From Lepas anatifera (Eukaryota > Arthropoda > Thecostraca > Lepadidae), in contig JAOTON010002246.1 in assembly GCA_034440635.1 (NCBI GenBank), positions 177,001 through 241,000 of the forward strand: a stretch of DNA of 64,000 nt, given 5' to 3'. The translations under genes and the position numbers were made by a program. Positions 1 to 11,237 of the stretch are shown one piece after another; positions within the stretch are counted from its first letter, which is position 1, and every line of letters begins with the position of its first letter. The notes under the pieces are model-generated. The model saw only the letters and a program-made list of their open reading frames with translations, was not told where the DNA came from and did not search any database.

Positions 1-225
1 TACAGAGAGGTGACCCGGGACTGACCGACCTCTACAGAGAGGTGACCCGGGACCGGCCGACCTCCACAGAGAGGTGACCCGGGACCGGCCGACCTCCACA
101 GAGGTGAAGCGGGACCGACCGACCTCCACAGAGCTGAAGCGGGCTGACCGACCTCCACAGAGGTGACCCGGGACCGACCGACCTCTGCAGGGGTGAAGCG
201 GGACCGGCCAGGCGGGACCGGCGTA
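1..225. repeat. 30-32 bp minisatellite, about 6.5 units
   Basis: Tandem units of 29-32 bp built on a core like CAGAGAGGTGACCCGGGACC followed by GGCCGACCTC, repeated from the first base of the window to about 225. The array is cut by the window edge, so its true length is unknown. Unit length drifts (32, 32, 32, 30, 29, 30), so it does not keep a reading frame and is probably non-coding. Confidence 0.85.
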
Positions 226-1573
226 ACCCCGCCGAGTGGTAAGGCGGGACTACTATGGAACAGGGACGTTGAGTCCTCCAAGTGGTGAAGAGTGATGATA
301 CTTCGCTGGGTCTAAGTGACTTAGTGGATGTGTATGTGACTTGTGTGGTGACATGTGGTGGGGCCTTCGTCTCAGCAGAGTGGCTGTCAACTCACCTTCG
401 CGGTGACGTTTGAATTGTATTGGTCATGGTGTCTTGCACGTTTTCATAACTCGTACGTTTGTAATTTTACCCGTAGAGTGAGCGGCTTAAGTATTTCTAC
501 TGGGGCTTGGTTTTTCAGCTGTGGATGAAGTACGACGAGAAAACCACTTAACCGTGTTTCGGCCAGGTGTAAGGTCTATCGCCCGTCCTATGTTGGCCGG
601 GGCGATTCTTGAGAAGTTCTCGCTCGTATGGCATGCGAAGTATTCTCTGTTGACCTTTCTCGTAGTTCGGCTGTCAAGAGTGATTTTTGTGGAGATAGAC
701 GAACTGAAGTAGGTCACGGCTGTCCACGTGGCGTTGGATGTCTGTGAGAAGACCTTTCCAGAGCGGTGGGATTTCGGAAAGATGTTCCCATTTCCTGCGC
801 TATCTGGATTGTATTAGCCGAGTATTGCCTTTATGTAATTAAACAAGAAATGTCGATCAAGTTTCTTTGATTGCAAACAACTCCTGTGGCCTCAATGGAG
901 GAAGCTTATATTAACAGAAAACAAACATATCCTTAAAAGCGAATGGTGAGTATCGGATCCTAAAAGGTACAGGCCAGTAACTAGTATAGTTTCTCCTATT
1001 CCTCGTCAAGTACTGAGCACTCTCTTCTGCTGGGCCGATTTGTGGTTCATTCTGCTTTAAAAAGCACAAAGGTGTTGTGGTCTCCTTAGGGTAAGCTCTA
1101 TATTGTATAGCCACCAAGCATGTGCTAGGAGTGAGAAAAGTACCTCCCGCCTCAGTAGAGGCGCGGCTCAATGACATTCCAATCCACTGCAATTAAATCT
1201 TTCTGGGGTACATATCCGTGATATCCGTTAATCCCATATAGGGTAGTTAGCGTCGAGTACGTGGAAGTTGTAGCAACGGAGCGGGGGCCAACAAGCACTG
1301 CTGATCAAAAACAAGCGCCAGGCTTGCAGAACACTCGCTGGTGGCCTCCTGCACCCGTGCCGCCGTGCCAGAACGAATACAGCACATTTCACAACACGGA
1401 CACATGGCCAGCGGCCAGAATTCGCGTCGCGCCACATAGTTTGCCTAATCACCCACCCCCAGACGCCAGCCTGGCGGGTGAGACCGTTGGAAAAGTCTCT
1501 GATTCGCTGTGGTGGACATGCCACACTGAGCTGCTCGGGCTGTGGTGACCCGACCCTCCTGGCTGTCGGAGCT
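226..1573. other. 3' flank of the crustin-like gene, no gene recognised
   Basis: Mixed-composition sequence downstream (in the minus direction) of the WAP exon. Short ORFs on both strands have no recognisable domain. Some of it is probably the 3' untranslated region of the minus-strand gene, but I see no clear AATAAA signal on that strand close to the stop codon. Confidence 0.4.
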
Positions 1574-1738
1574 TTAGATCATGCGGTCGGCGGTCTTGCA
1601 GACGTGGCGGTTGGCGCAGGTGTCGAAGCAGCACTTGTCACTGGCAGCACACTGGCCGTCATGAGCGCAGGCCAATATAGAGCTATTGTGCGGACAGAGC
1701 AGCCGTTTCGGTGGACACTGGCCACCATGGATCGCCTT
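1574..1738 (-). CDS. WAP (four-disulfide core) domain exon, C-terminal exon of crustin-like gene
   Basis: Minus strand, 54 codons plus TAA (stop at 1576-1574). The translation has eight cysteines in WAP order: CPPKRLLC, then C-x5-C (CAHDGQC), C-x5-CC (CAASDKCC), C-x3-C (CFDTC) and C-x5-C (CANRHVC). The DKCC and HDGQC segments are signature WAP positions. WAP domains inhibit proteases or kill bacteria in secreted proteins; next to a CC-type cysteine module they define crustins. The 5' edge is a good splice acceptor: a CTAAC branch-like site and the pyrimidine-rich tract ending CTCCGACAG, immediately before the AAG codon (phase 0). No start codon lies in this exon, so it must be spliced to upstream coding sequence. 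The domain identification is seen directly; antimicrobial function is inferred from the family. Confidence 0.87.
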   Translation of the reverse strand, partial: KAIHGGQCPPKRLLCPHNSSILACAHDGQCAASDKCCFDTCANRHVCKTADRMI

Positions 1739-2156
1739 CTGTCGGAGACGGAGGACGTTAGAACGAGGCCAGCCCAGCTGGTGGGGACCCCATCTGACAG
1801 CCAGAAGCCGCCAGTGGTCGGCCAGGGCAGCGTTAGCCGTTTGTTTTCTCTCCCCCCCTGCATGATGAGATCTACGAATTCACTTGCCACAGAAGCAGCG
1901 AGATCAAGTTGTCACACATCCTGTTCTGGTTATCTGGCAGACACTCCGTGCTGACCAAGCCCTGCCGCCTCCAGATGGCTGCGGATGGAGGGCTTTCAAG
2001 AGGCGCGATTTGGCGACACCACCGCTACACTCATGAACCATTAGTTGTGCAATTTTTTAATTGTTTCACATTGAGTCTAGAAGGAAATTAGCTCATAGCC
2101 CCTCTCCTATTAGGGCATGCTTGCTGCAGTGCAGATTCGACGCTTTGATCTGGGCT

Positions 2157-2996
2157 TTAACACGCGCATTGGCGGGGGTCTGAGCCACCTTCGCTTTGAC
2201 GGGGGGCGGGTACCCGCCCCCCTAAGATCTCGAGAACCACGGTAGGTAGCGAAAAACGGTAAACGGCGTTGGGTTGCCCATCCACCTCTCCATCGAAAAC
2301 ATTTCAACCATTTTTTGTCAGGTCATATTTAAGGTCACGAGAGGTCAAAACATGCCGTCATAGGGATAACATGTAAATTAAGTATTTCGGCCATTACATC
2401 TGAACAAGTAAAGATAGAGCAAAACGACTTGAACAATATGAATCCTCTCAGCAAGCCGAATCGAATGATATATAACTTGACCTTGCTAGGTCAAATCAAG
2501 GATTTGACCTGACCTGAGGTCAGGTCAGGGTCAAAATATATAAAATACATATCATTAGAACTGCAAAGCCCAGGTGAATCTAATGAAACTAAAATAAACG
2601 CTCTATCACCATCCGTTACTGAGTTATTCCGTAAAAACCATTTTCCCATGTATTTCCAATGGAGAGGTCATGCCTCGTACCTGACCTTAGGTCATCTATA
2701 CAAAAAATACCGGAACATATTTTAGAGAACTAGGTGGGGCCATTATGCGATATGAGTTTCAATTGGATAAGTTCACCCTGCTCCGACTTATGCTATCTTA
2801 AACTTTTTTTGAGGTCGGGTCACTTGACCTGTACTGGTGACCTGACCTGAGATGACCTAACCTTAAAATTTTCAAAGAAGTTGTAAAAATTATGAGGGCA
2901 AAAATATGCCAAATACGGGAGCGCGTAGCGCCGCCGTTTTTTATCTCCGAAAAACCTGAGGGGGCGGGTACCCGCCCCCGTCAATGCGCGTGTTAA
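2157..2996. mobile_element. TTAA-flanked non-autonomous DNA element, TGACC-rich, in intron 4
   Basis: An 840-bp element bounded by TTAA on both sides, with terminal inverted repeats TTAACACGCGCATTG at the left and CAATGCGCGTGTTAA at the right, followed inward by G/C-rich sub-terminal runs. The inside is AT-rich and full of TGACCT/AGGTCA motifs, for example 2503-2530. It has no ORF. A second copy lies inverted at 9179-10054. TTAA target duplication is typical of piggyBac and Kolobok elements, but the superfamily is not established. It fills most of the 1.3-kb intron between the two cysteine exons. Confidence 0.8.
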
Positions 2997-3062
2997 TATT
3001 CCCCTGTTTAATCATATTGCAGTTGGAGTTATAATTTGACCTTCAGATTCGACATGTTTTAC

Positions 3063-3244
3063 TGGAAGCAGGGGAGCTGGGTCTGCTGGAGCGGCTGCTG
3101 AGTGCTGACCTGGGCCACGCCTGTTGGAGCCGTTGTCGCAGCAGTAGAGTTTGCCGGTGATGCCGTGCACGCAGGTGTAGCGGCAGCGGCTGCTGGACGC
3201 TGTCTGCGCTGCCACCGGTCGTCCGTTCAACACCTTCTGGTCCG
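3063..3244 (-). CDS. Crustin-type cysteine-rich module exon
   Basis: Minus-strand exon of 60 codons plus two leading bases. It encodes a C-x3-C-x9-CC module (RCRYTC, then LYCCDN), which matches the cysteine-rich region found directly before the WAP domain in type I and II crustins, followed by an Ala/Pro-rich linker ending APADPAPLLP. The phase-0 donor CCA|GTAAAA at 3062 joins in frame to the WAP exon at 1738. The proposed acceptor GGGCAG| before 3244 is phase 1 and fits the exon at 17336-17450, but it lacks a strong pyrimidine tract. The same frame stays open to a possible start codon at 3305, so the 5' edge could differ. A donor at CCCAG|GTCAGC is also present but has the wrong phase for the WAP exon. 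Confidence 0.72.
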
Positions 3245-4689
3245 CTGCCCAACACCGGCCCGTCAGCTGCCCCGCCGCCGCACAGTGGCCATTAGGCCGC
3301 CTCATACCATCAGAATATGGGAAATTGATTTCGCGCCGATTATTTTCAATTTTAACATGATTATATATTGGGATACGTCGAAAAAATGAGTCCTTTATGT
3401 TGGTTGATTTTTTTCTTTATGAAGGGTGTTTTTCTTACTTTTAGCGGTACAAGCCATAATACATAAACGGTAACTCTTGAAATATAACAAAAAAGTTTGT
3501 GACAAGTTATTCTCGCGACAAAAGGAGGCACAATATATGTAACTTTTGGGACTCCTAAAAATCAAAATAACACCCTGCATCTTAGATTTGAATGAAAATT
3601 TCTCAAGAGGGTTCTCTTTGGCGCCGATTCATGCAGTGACATTTACAGGTTTATCCTTCCAGCGGTTTCTGAGTTATTGCCTCCGGAAATGTATGGATGT
3701 AGTGTAAAACCTTATTTTTCCAATCGCTATATCCCTTAACCAATCATGATATTTGTACCAACATACCTGCACGGGGTTCTAAAGACCTAAATAATAATGT
3801 GGTGGAGTCAAAATTCAAAATGTATGAATAAAGGCATAGCTTTAACTGTGACATAGGGCCAGGCCATGTTAGTCCATAACAATGGCAACAAATATTTACA
3901 GTTTTCCTTTGGCAAAATTGAGTTTGGTTTCTAGGCCCAAAAATTGGAGACAGGTTTTTCTTGAATACGTTTAATTTTATTTTGAAATTTACTGCAGGTG
4001 CATTATAGCCAGCCATAGCGTACTTTCCATCATCACCGCGTTTGCAATTCATAAAAAGCATGAATTTCTTACAGGAGAACGACGCAGTCTCGAAAGGTAG
4101 CACATAAATAGTTCTATGTGGGTTTTATCTAGCGTATATAAGAATATCAGAATATTTACACGATTTCCGTTTTGCAATTGCCCCTGTATTGTTCCGTTCC
4201 ATCAGGTCGTTTTTAAAACCCAGCCCTGCCCTGTGAGCGGCATCACTATTCTGCTCACATTTCTGAATTCAAAACCTGTGGTAGTTATTCCCGGGCGTAG
4301 AGATGACGAATAAGGCGATAAAATCACGCACGTGTCCTAGCGTCTTTTTAATCCCAGGCGAGGAAGAGGCACCACCACAGCGCGCGAACGTCCCAATGGC
4401 GTGGAACGGCTGGCGTTGCACAGTGGGCCGGCGGGCGCTCAAAAGCGCTTGAAATTAATTACCGTCGAACTATTGATGTTACATCAGCAAGATTACATGG
4501 ATGGGGTTTTCAGATGCCCTCCAGTGGTTTTCGAGGTTGTTTTTGCTGTATTTGCAGCCCATATCCAGCTATTGGCGTAATATTACCAGGCTCCACCCGG
4601 GAGAGGGCATGTTTAAAACTCCCTCCATTCCGCGCGGATGCGTTGTGTTATGTGCATGCCAGATTGAAGTATATATTTCAGATAGACGG
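3245..4689. other. Intron 3 sequence, nothing recognised
   Basis: AT-rich with short ORFs on both strands and no recognisable domain, RNA gene or clear element border. Assigned to intron 3 of the crustin-like gene only by the gene model. Confidence 0.35.
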
Positions 4690-6260
4690 CCCTTTGATCA
4701 CTCGCTCTCCGAGCTTGAATGGGTTGGAGGGTTGGCAGGTCCTGGTTCTGGTGGAGACGCTAGAAGGGTGAGCGTCCTCGGAAGAAGCAGCTTCTTCGTT
4801 AAGTACGATCGGCGCTGGCTCTGAGAGACCTGAAGGCTGATAGCAGGGTTGCATGTTATGAGAAGATTGTGCAAGAGATCTGTCATGGTGTGTAGTCTTG
4901 AGTCTTTTCGGGTGTGGTGATGCCTGTGCGACCGAATATTCTTATTTAGGGACTCTTGTTGCGCATTTCTGCTCATCATGCCTGTCGGCATCAACATTTT
5001 CTGAAGAGCTGTATGGCCATGGAGGAGAATCTTGTGGACGGACAACGGCATCGGGTACCACGGATAAAGTGAGACATACAGTTCTGCTGTAGCAGAGCAA
5101 AAGCATTTGAACGTGTTTGCGTTCACCTCGAAGCCGCATGATAATGTCTGGAGTCTAGAGATGTCTGATCCTAAAACTTTCGATGTGCTCGGCAGACACG
5201 CCAGTGATTTCTGAAAACACATCTGGCTTTACAAATGCCCTTCTGGCAGTGCTGTCGTCATAACTATTGCTTATTCCGTCCGGAACGTGGCTCATCTACG
5301 TGTAGGTTCAGTTTTCCCTGATCCGGGACTTGATACCCTATCTCCTTTTTTCGACTTTGGTTGTATCCGCTACGCTCCGCGCCTGTCCTTTCCTTATGCC
5401 CATCTTATACCCGATGTAAACTATGCACCGCTCGCAGGACGGCGCGGTGTTTTTTTCCAAAAATGCTGTCTTCCGCCGTCATTGGCAGCGAAACAATTGC
5501 TGTCGACAACAGCTGAGCGTCTGAAGTGCCTTCTCCCAAACTTTGCTTGTACTTGCTCCGGCCACTCGTGCCATCGAATCCCCATTTGCATTTTAGAAAT
5601 GTATTTAGAGGCGTGCTGCTGCCCTCGGTAATTTGATCACTACCTTACTCTGGTGATCAATAGTCCGCCCTGCTGTGTGATTGAACATTGATTGCATGGA
5701 TGCTTCGGCTTTGTAGTCATCTACAGTGATATCCTCCTGGTAACACTTTTCCTTTGCCTTTCTGATGTCGTTGTATGGAGGATATATGTCGGCATTCTGA
5801 CTCTTGGGCGACTCTCTGGTAAACTGTCAGGTTTGCTTCGTATGCTGGTCTTCAATGAACACGGCAAATGCTTCTTCGTCGTGTATCGTAAAGGGGTATT
5901 TTCTGGCTTTCTTAGCATTTTTCTTACCTTCGTAGGTCTTGTGGGAGTCACGGTCACGTCTTTGAGAACAGAAGAACGGTCACGCTTACCTTCTACTCGC
6001 GCTTTGGAGCGTGGTGCATCCAAAAGCTCCGCAGAGGAGTAAGCAGCCTTCAAAGCGGAGGTTTAGCGACGTTTGGAGCTTCCAGAAAGTGCTCCATATG
6101 AACCTATAGGCCGACCAGGGCCCCGGCTTTTAGATGGCTGGTCAAGGTCAACTGACTCCAATGACCTCGGAGAATCTGCTGCGATGAAACACTCATTTAG
6201 CCACTGTTCCTCTTTCTCCTAGGAGCGGTCTAGGGTCCTGTGACTTGCTTGCCATTTCCG
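4690..6260 (-). pseudogene. Decayed transposon-type protein, AT-hook-like start
   Basis: Read on the minus strand, 6260 down to about 5720 is an open, basic, charged sequence with one stop: acidic start (EKEEQWLNECF), then SKSRGPGRPIGSYGALSG followed by SSKRR, like the GRP AT-hook and RSKRR segment of uncharacterised transposon-linked proteins I recall from many invertebrates. After a broken stretch, 5222-4698 is open for 174 codons and contains WYPMPLSVHKILLHGH, an N-x4-RSHRHHHTRKDSRL segment and MTDLLHNLLITCNPAIS, which fit the C-terminal part of the same kind of protein. Stops and frame breaks between the blocks show it is not functional. The family is given from memory of its pattern, not from a search. 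Confidence 0.5.
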
Positions 6261-6376
6261 CTTCAGCCTTGCGATAAAAATTGATTTCCGACCGCACGTG
6301 TCCCTTTTATATTCACTGAATCCGCCCTGTTATGTGTCCTTAGCATATGACACTGCATCATACGCTGCCACTCTGT

Positions 6377-6653
6377 CAGGGGCGTAGCCAAGGGGGGCGG
6401 CAGGGACAGCCGCCCTTCTCTGAACCCCGAAGGGCCCCCTGAGGACACGAGCCGCGCGAAGCGCGGCTCGCCCGCACTATGCTGTGGCCAAATTTGGCAT
6501 TTTATACCAGGCAGGGCCCTCTTAAGCCCTCTTCAGCACTCTATTCTCTAACAAGGAGGGCCCTTTTTACCCATCAGGGCCCTTTTGGTGCTGTCGCAGG
6601 GGCCCTTTTCGGGGTGCCGCCCCTCCCTGAGCGAAATCCTGGCTACGCCCCTG
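6377..6653. mobile_element. hAT-type MITE with intact 8-bp target site duplication
   Basis: 277-bp element with perfect 14-bp terminal inverted repeats CAGGGGCGTAGCCA and TGGCTACGCCCCTG. It is flanked on both sides by CACTCTGT (6369-6376 and 6654-6661). An 8-bp duplication and CAGGGGCG-type ends are hAT hallmarks. It contains an internal hairpin (GCCGCGCG/CGCGCGGC-like at about 6452-6468) and no ORF. A relative lies inverted at 8831-9094. Confidence 0.9.
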
Positions 6654-6661
6654 CACTCTGT

Positions 6662-8472
6662 TGAGATCAATATTGCATTGCACAAAGTTAAACACATCCC
6701 TTCGTGAGATCATTCTGCCCACTACAAAACCACATTTTGCTAGAGCAAGGCACCTCTCCAACTGAGTCAGGGGCCTATTGTTCCTCTGTACCAGACCACT
6801 TCTGACTCAAGGAAATAGCCGTCAAAGGTTTCGTCTCATCTCAAATTTGAGCTCTCGAGTTCAGTTCTCATACGCGACGCAGTCATCTGATGCATTTAGT
6901 GTAAAGCGAGTGGCAAACCCAGGCCAAGCTGCCCAATCTCTTTAGCCCCCAGCGGCGTTTAGATAATACCCATATTTTCTGTGTAAAGCTTTTGACCTAA
7001 TGTGACCTGGAGAAGGCTGCTTAACTTGCAGCGCTACGAAGCAGCTCAGAATTCTGTTAACCGGGACTCGAGACGAATTCTAAAGGACAAACCTGCCCAC
7101 GGTTGCCTTAAAAATTAACAATTTCTACCCTTTGGCTTGTAGCAGTGTAACACTATGACTGCACCCGTGCATTGCATTGAACAATAAATATGCTCATAAT
7201 ACGAATTCGGGCAAAATCGGGCAAAAAGTACTTATAAGGCATGAAAGTACACACCTTCAGCTACTTTGTGGACCAAGTTTCACAGCGGCACAAGGTGATA
7301 TATTTTCTAAAACCCTATCTCAAATATATTCTGATCAAATCTATTTCCGTCAGTAACATTACTTGGTAAATTCGCTCTCAATACCTGACCAATGCACGGA
7401 ATTACATTAAAACATGCACTAACAGATTTGGAACACTCCTTTCTTCGAAACAACAGGTATAAAACTAATTTTTAACCTTTGTGACGCTGAAAAACACTTG
7501 TGAACAAGTACGGAAATTCAGGCGACAAGTGTGCTCCGAAACGCTTTCGGTAGAAACCTCGTCTTTAGACTGTTTCTTCACGGAGTTTTGCTGTCGTTTG
7601 GGAAAAATAAGAATGTCATCGTGTTATACGCTCAATTTCGCACTGATGACACCCAAAAAACAGCAATATTTTTGAACTTACGTAATCCGAATAATAAGCG
7701 CTTTTGAGGGTCCGCGGGCCCACTGTGATTCTTGTACGATTCTTGTCTGGAAAATACCTGTTGCATGATAATAATTTATTGCATGATAACATGATAATAA
7801 TTGCATATTCCACTCAATAATAATTTCTACAGAATGACCGGCACTAGGTCAACATCTACCGCAACTGGCACGATCAACCCAAAGCGGTAGCGCGATAGTG
7901 CTGTCGCCTTTACATACGAATTACTAAAACGTGTTGCTCTCGTGACAACCAGCAAATCATAGACACCAGTCTACATTTACACAAGGGACAAACCAAAAAT
8001 AGCTTGAGTCCCAGCTGCTAGAAAAGGGGCTAAAAACGCCAGATTCCAAGAAAGGATCAACCAAAAAATCGCAGGGCCAAAGACGATAAAAAACGCCAAA
8101 TTTGAGACATTTGGCCACAAAATGGTAGTTAATCATTTTTATTCATGAATGTGGGAAGGTAAGAAAATTTCTAAAGCATCGAACACATGTGGTTTATAGT
8201 CTGAATCGGGACAAGTTTGTATGTATGTACATACTATGATGTGTGGCTGTTGCTGTTAAAATCATCTAGGGAATGTGCTGCAAAAACCACTTAATAACTT
8301 TTGGGGCTTATCGACGCACCATCTGCCGGTCATATGGCGTCGCCAACTCTTTCCCTGTGGAAAGATTTCTCGGGAGGCAGTTTGACGATTCTGACGAAGG
8401 GCTGTTGCCGAATATATAATCTCTCCCAATTTTCAACATCAAGGATTCGATGAGAAAGGCCAACTAACAACT
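6662..8472. other. AT-rich intronic sequence, nothing recognised
   Basis: No convincing ORF, RNA gene or element border, apart from a short hammerhead-core-like motif at 8391-8412 described separately. Confidence 0.35.
8391..8412 (+). other. Hammerhead-core-like motif, degenerate
   Basis: CTGACGA, a short GGGC/GCC hairpin, then GAA. This is the order of a hammerhead ribozyme core (CUGANGA - stem II - GAA). The surrounding sequence resembles that at 45410-45432 and, on the other strand, near 44589. The final A of GAAA is replaced by T here, so catalysis is unlikely for this copy. Confidence 0.3.
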
Positions 8473-8830
8473 TAGGGGAGACTGGGATCAGATGTAACAC
8501 GGGGAAATTGTGACAGTGGCTATAATTTCCAAATTAACTGATGGATGTCGCCAGTTCAACACCGGAAATGCGCAGTCAGCTGATCCCTCTTTTGCCAAAG
8601 ATTTCGGTGCGGTTGGTAAGTCGGGTACAGTTTGCAGTTACGTGTTTTTACGGTGTTGTTGATTTTTTTTTTAATTTTGAAAGATGTGTGCTTTTTGAGG
8701 GATGTTACAAGTTACAGTCCGAACAGCTTGAGTGCACTAAGAAGACTTAAGTAGCTACAAAATGAGCATAAGAGGTGCCAATTGCATCAAATCGTTAAGC
8801 ATATGTTTTGTTTTGAAGGTGGCGTGGTGC

Positions 8831-9094
8831 CAGGGGCGCAGCCAGGATTTCGCTCAGGGGGTGGCGGCGCCCCGAAAAGGGCCCCTGCGACAGCACCAAA
8901 AGAGCCCTGATGGGTAAAAAGGGCCATGCTCGTTACAGAATAGAGTGCTGAAGAGAGCTTCAGAGGGCCCTGTCTGGTATGAACTTTCAATTTTGGCCGC
9001 AGAACATAGTGCGGGCGAGCCGCGCTTCGCGCGGCCCGTGTCCTCAGGGGGTGGGCGGCTGTCCCTGCCGCCCCCACCCTTGGCTACGCCCCTG
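8831..9094. mobile_element. hAT-type MITE with intact 8-bp target site duplication, inverted copy
   Basis: 264-bp relative of the element at 6377-6653 in the opposite orientation. Ends CAGGGGCGCAGCCA and TGGCTACGCCCCTG; target duplication CGTGGTGC at 8823-8830 and 9095-9102. Intact flanks indicate a fairly recent insertion into the older TIR element around it. Confidence 0.9.
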
Positions 9095-9178
9095 CGTGGT
9101 GCGAAGGGGACCATTGCAATACTTCCCTTGGGATCAAATCTAACAGTTTTACAAGTTATCCCACAAACTCACCTACTA

Positions 9179-10054
9179 TTAACACGCGCATTGACGGGGG
9201 CGGGTACTCGCCTCCCTTGGGTTTTTCAGAGATAGCATAAAAACGGCGGCGCGTAGCGCCGCCGTACTTGGCATACATTTTTTCTCATCCTTTTTACAAC
9301 TTCTGTGCAAATTTTAAGGTTAGATCATCTCAGGTCAGGTCACCATTACAGGTCAAGTGAACTGACCTCAAAAAAGTTTAAGATAGCATAAGTCGGCACA
9401 GGGTGAACTTATCCGATTGAAACTCATATCACATACTGGGCCCACCGAGTTCTCTAAAATATGTTCCTGTATTTTTTATATCGATGACCTAAGGTCAGGT
9501 AAGAGCCATGACCTCTCCATTGGAAACACATGGGAAAATGGCTTTGACTGAATAACTCAGTAACGACTGGTGATAGAGCGTTTATTTTAGCTGCATTAGA
9601 TTCGCCTTGTCTTTGCAGTTCTAATGATATGCATTTTATATAATTTGACCTTGACCTTACCTTAGGTCAGGTCAAATCCTTGATTTGACCTAGCGAGGTC
9701 AAATTATATATCATTCGATTCGGCTTGCTACGAGGATTCATATAGTTTAAGTCGTTTTGCTCTATCTTTACTTGTTCAGATGAAATGGCCGAAAACCTTC
9801 ATTTACATGTTATCCCTATGTTTTGATAATATTTTGACCTCTCGTGTTCTCGTGCATGTTTTGACCTCTCGTGACCTTAAATGTGACCTGACAAAAAATG
9901 GTTCAAATATTTTGGATGGAGAAGTGGATGGGCTACCCAACTCCGTCTACCGATTTTCGCTACCTAGCGTGGTTCTCGAGATCTTAGGGGGCGGGTACCC
10001 GCCACCCCCAGTCAAAGCGAAGGTGGTTCAGACCCCCGTCAATGCGCGTGTTAA
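9179..10054. mobile_element. TTAA-flanked TGACC-rich element, inverted relative to the 2.2-kb copy
   Basis: 876 bp between TTAA sites, ends TTAACACGCGCATTGACGG and CAATGCGCGTGTTAA. Both G-rich sub-terminal blocks and the internal AGGTCA-rich tracts align with 2157-2996 read backwards. A 166-codon ORF starting at 9780 is a by-product of this repeat and runs past its end, so it is not a gene. Confidence 0.8.
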
Positions 10055-10541
10055 ACTGATTCTTTACTGCACCAATGCAGAAGTTAGGTCCGCGGGTCGT
10101 TTTGGCCATTTGGATGCTGAGCAGCCCGGCCCATCGGTGACCGGTCCGGGGCCGGTCATCTCTGAGATAGTTCGGCCTTTGCCAAAGACCGGCCCACTGA
10201 AGCAGACCAATGTAGGCCCGAAGACCCGAAAAACGGCAATTCTAACTGGCTTTCCCGAAAAGAGAGCGCTAGAGTTGTAAAACGAGCGAAAAAACACACA
10301 CACACTCAGAAAAATATTCCAAGAAGGCTCAGCCTACGCAAGGAAGACGACGAAAAAGGCACAGAAATCCAGAAACAAAAAGGCTCAGAGAACACCAGGC
10401 AAAGGCTGAAGCAGTGATGAGAAAGAAGAGGACGTCTTTTTGAGAACTCCCAAAACAGCTGGGCAAAGGAACCATTGGTCCAGTGTCAGTTATATTCTTT
10501 GCGGGCCCACGAGGTATGCATCGCGGTCGGAAAGAACAAGA

Positions 10542-10994
10542 CGGGAAGGTGGCACCTTCATAACGTGTTTTTAACTGAGATAGCCAAGTTGTAAAGCAAG
10601 TCGGATAACCCGGTACTCAATATATCATCTGTCTTGGAACTCGAGATTTTCGTAGAAAAAAGCTAAAACCTACCTGCAATGTATGTACCCCTCATGTACC
10701 CATAGCAGCAGGCCATAGTTGTCATGGCTGTTGGTGTGACGACATATGCTGACGTCACGGTGAGCATCAGCCAATCGAAGCCCTTGAAGCGTTTGGAGTG
10801 TGGTAGTGGTTGCCAGATCATGAAATCATCCACAGGCAGATATTTATTTCCCTAGAGGAGTATTTTAAAAATCAAAATATTGAGGTTATTGTACATTTTT
10901 CAGAGAAATCATGAGTGGTTTCATTATTTTCGGCTAAAAGTACGCCTAATTACACTAAATTCCAGGATTCAACCAAGGTGCCACATTCCCTTTA
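10542..10994. mobile_element. MITE, GGAATGTGGCACCTT family, copy 1
   Basis: About 450 bp. Left end resembles GGAAGGTGGCACCTTCATAACGTG; right end is AAGGTGCCACATTCCCTTTAA. Internal text (ATAGCCAAGTTGTAAAGC, TGACGTCACGGTGAGCATC) recurs at 33438-33915, 40798-41262 and 53483-53926. No ORF. Confidence 0.75.
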
Positions 10995-11237
10995 ATATGT
11001 TAGAACTGACCCCCCGGGTGTCATAATTGACCCTTGCATGGGGTCAAATGTAACATTCGAAGCAAGTTTTTCGAAGTCAAGTTTCGACCAATAATTTTTA
11101 TTTTTGGGTAGTGCTACATCGCCAGATGAATAAAACCTCAAGGCTGCTGAAAATATAAAGAAAAGTTGTCTGGCACAAAGTATTGCCCTTTCTGAAGCAG
11201 AAATGCAAAAAAATACAGTTAACATCAGTCTCCCTTA

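Larger units (their letters stand above)
8473..11237. mobile_element. TIR element with ends TAGGGGAGACTGGG, carrying nested insertions
   Basis: The left end TAGGGGAGACTGGGATC at 8473 and the right end near 11225-11237 (CAGTCTCCCTTA) are inverted, and both are followed inward by text about TGTAAC and TTGACCC runs. A fuller relative is at 49052-50775. Inside this copy sit an hAT MITE (8831-9094), a TTAA element (9179-10054) and a 450-bp MITE (10542-10994), which account for most of its length. No transposase is visible. The superfamily is not assigned. Confidence 0.55.

Noticed and set aside
1..225. CRISPR array
   Set aside because: Units are contiguous, without variable spacers. The same holds for all the other arrays, and the sequence is eukaryotic.
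1228..1524. Possible second WAP-like exon (CPPQRIRDF on minus)
   Set aside because: The remaining cysteines are not at WAP spacing in one frame and there is no KCC motif.
9780..10280. 166-codon plus ORF as a gene
   Set aside because: It runs from inside a TTAA element across its border into unrelated sequence.
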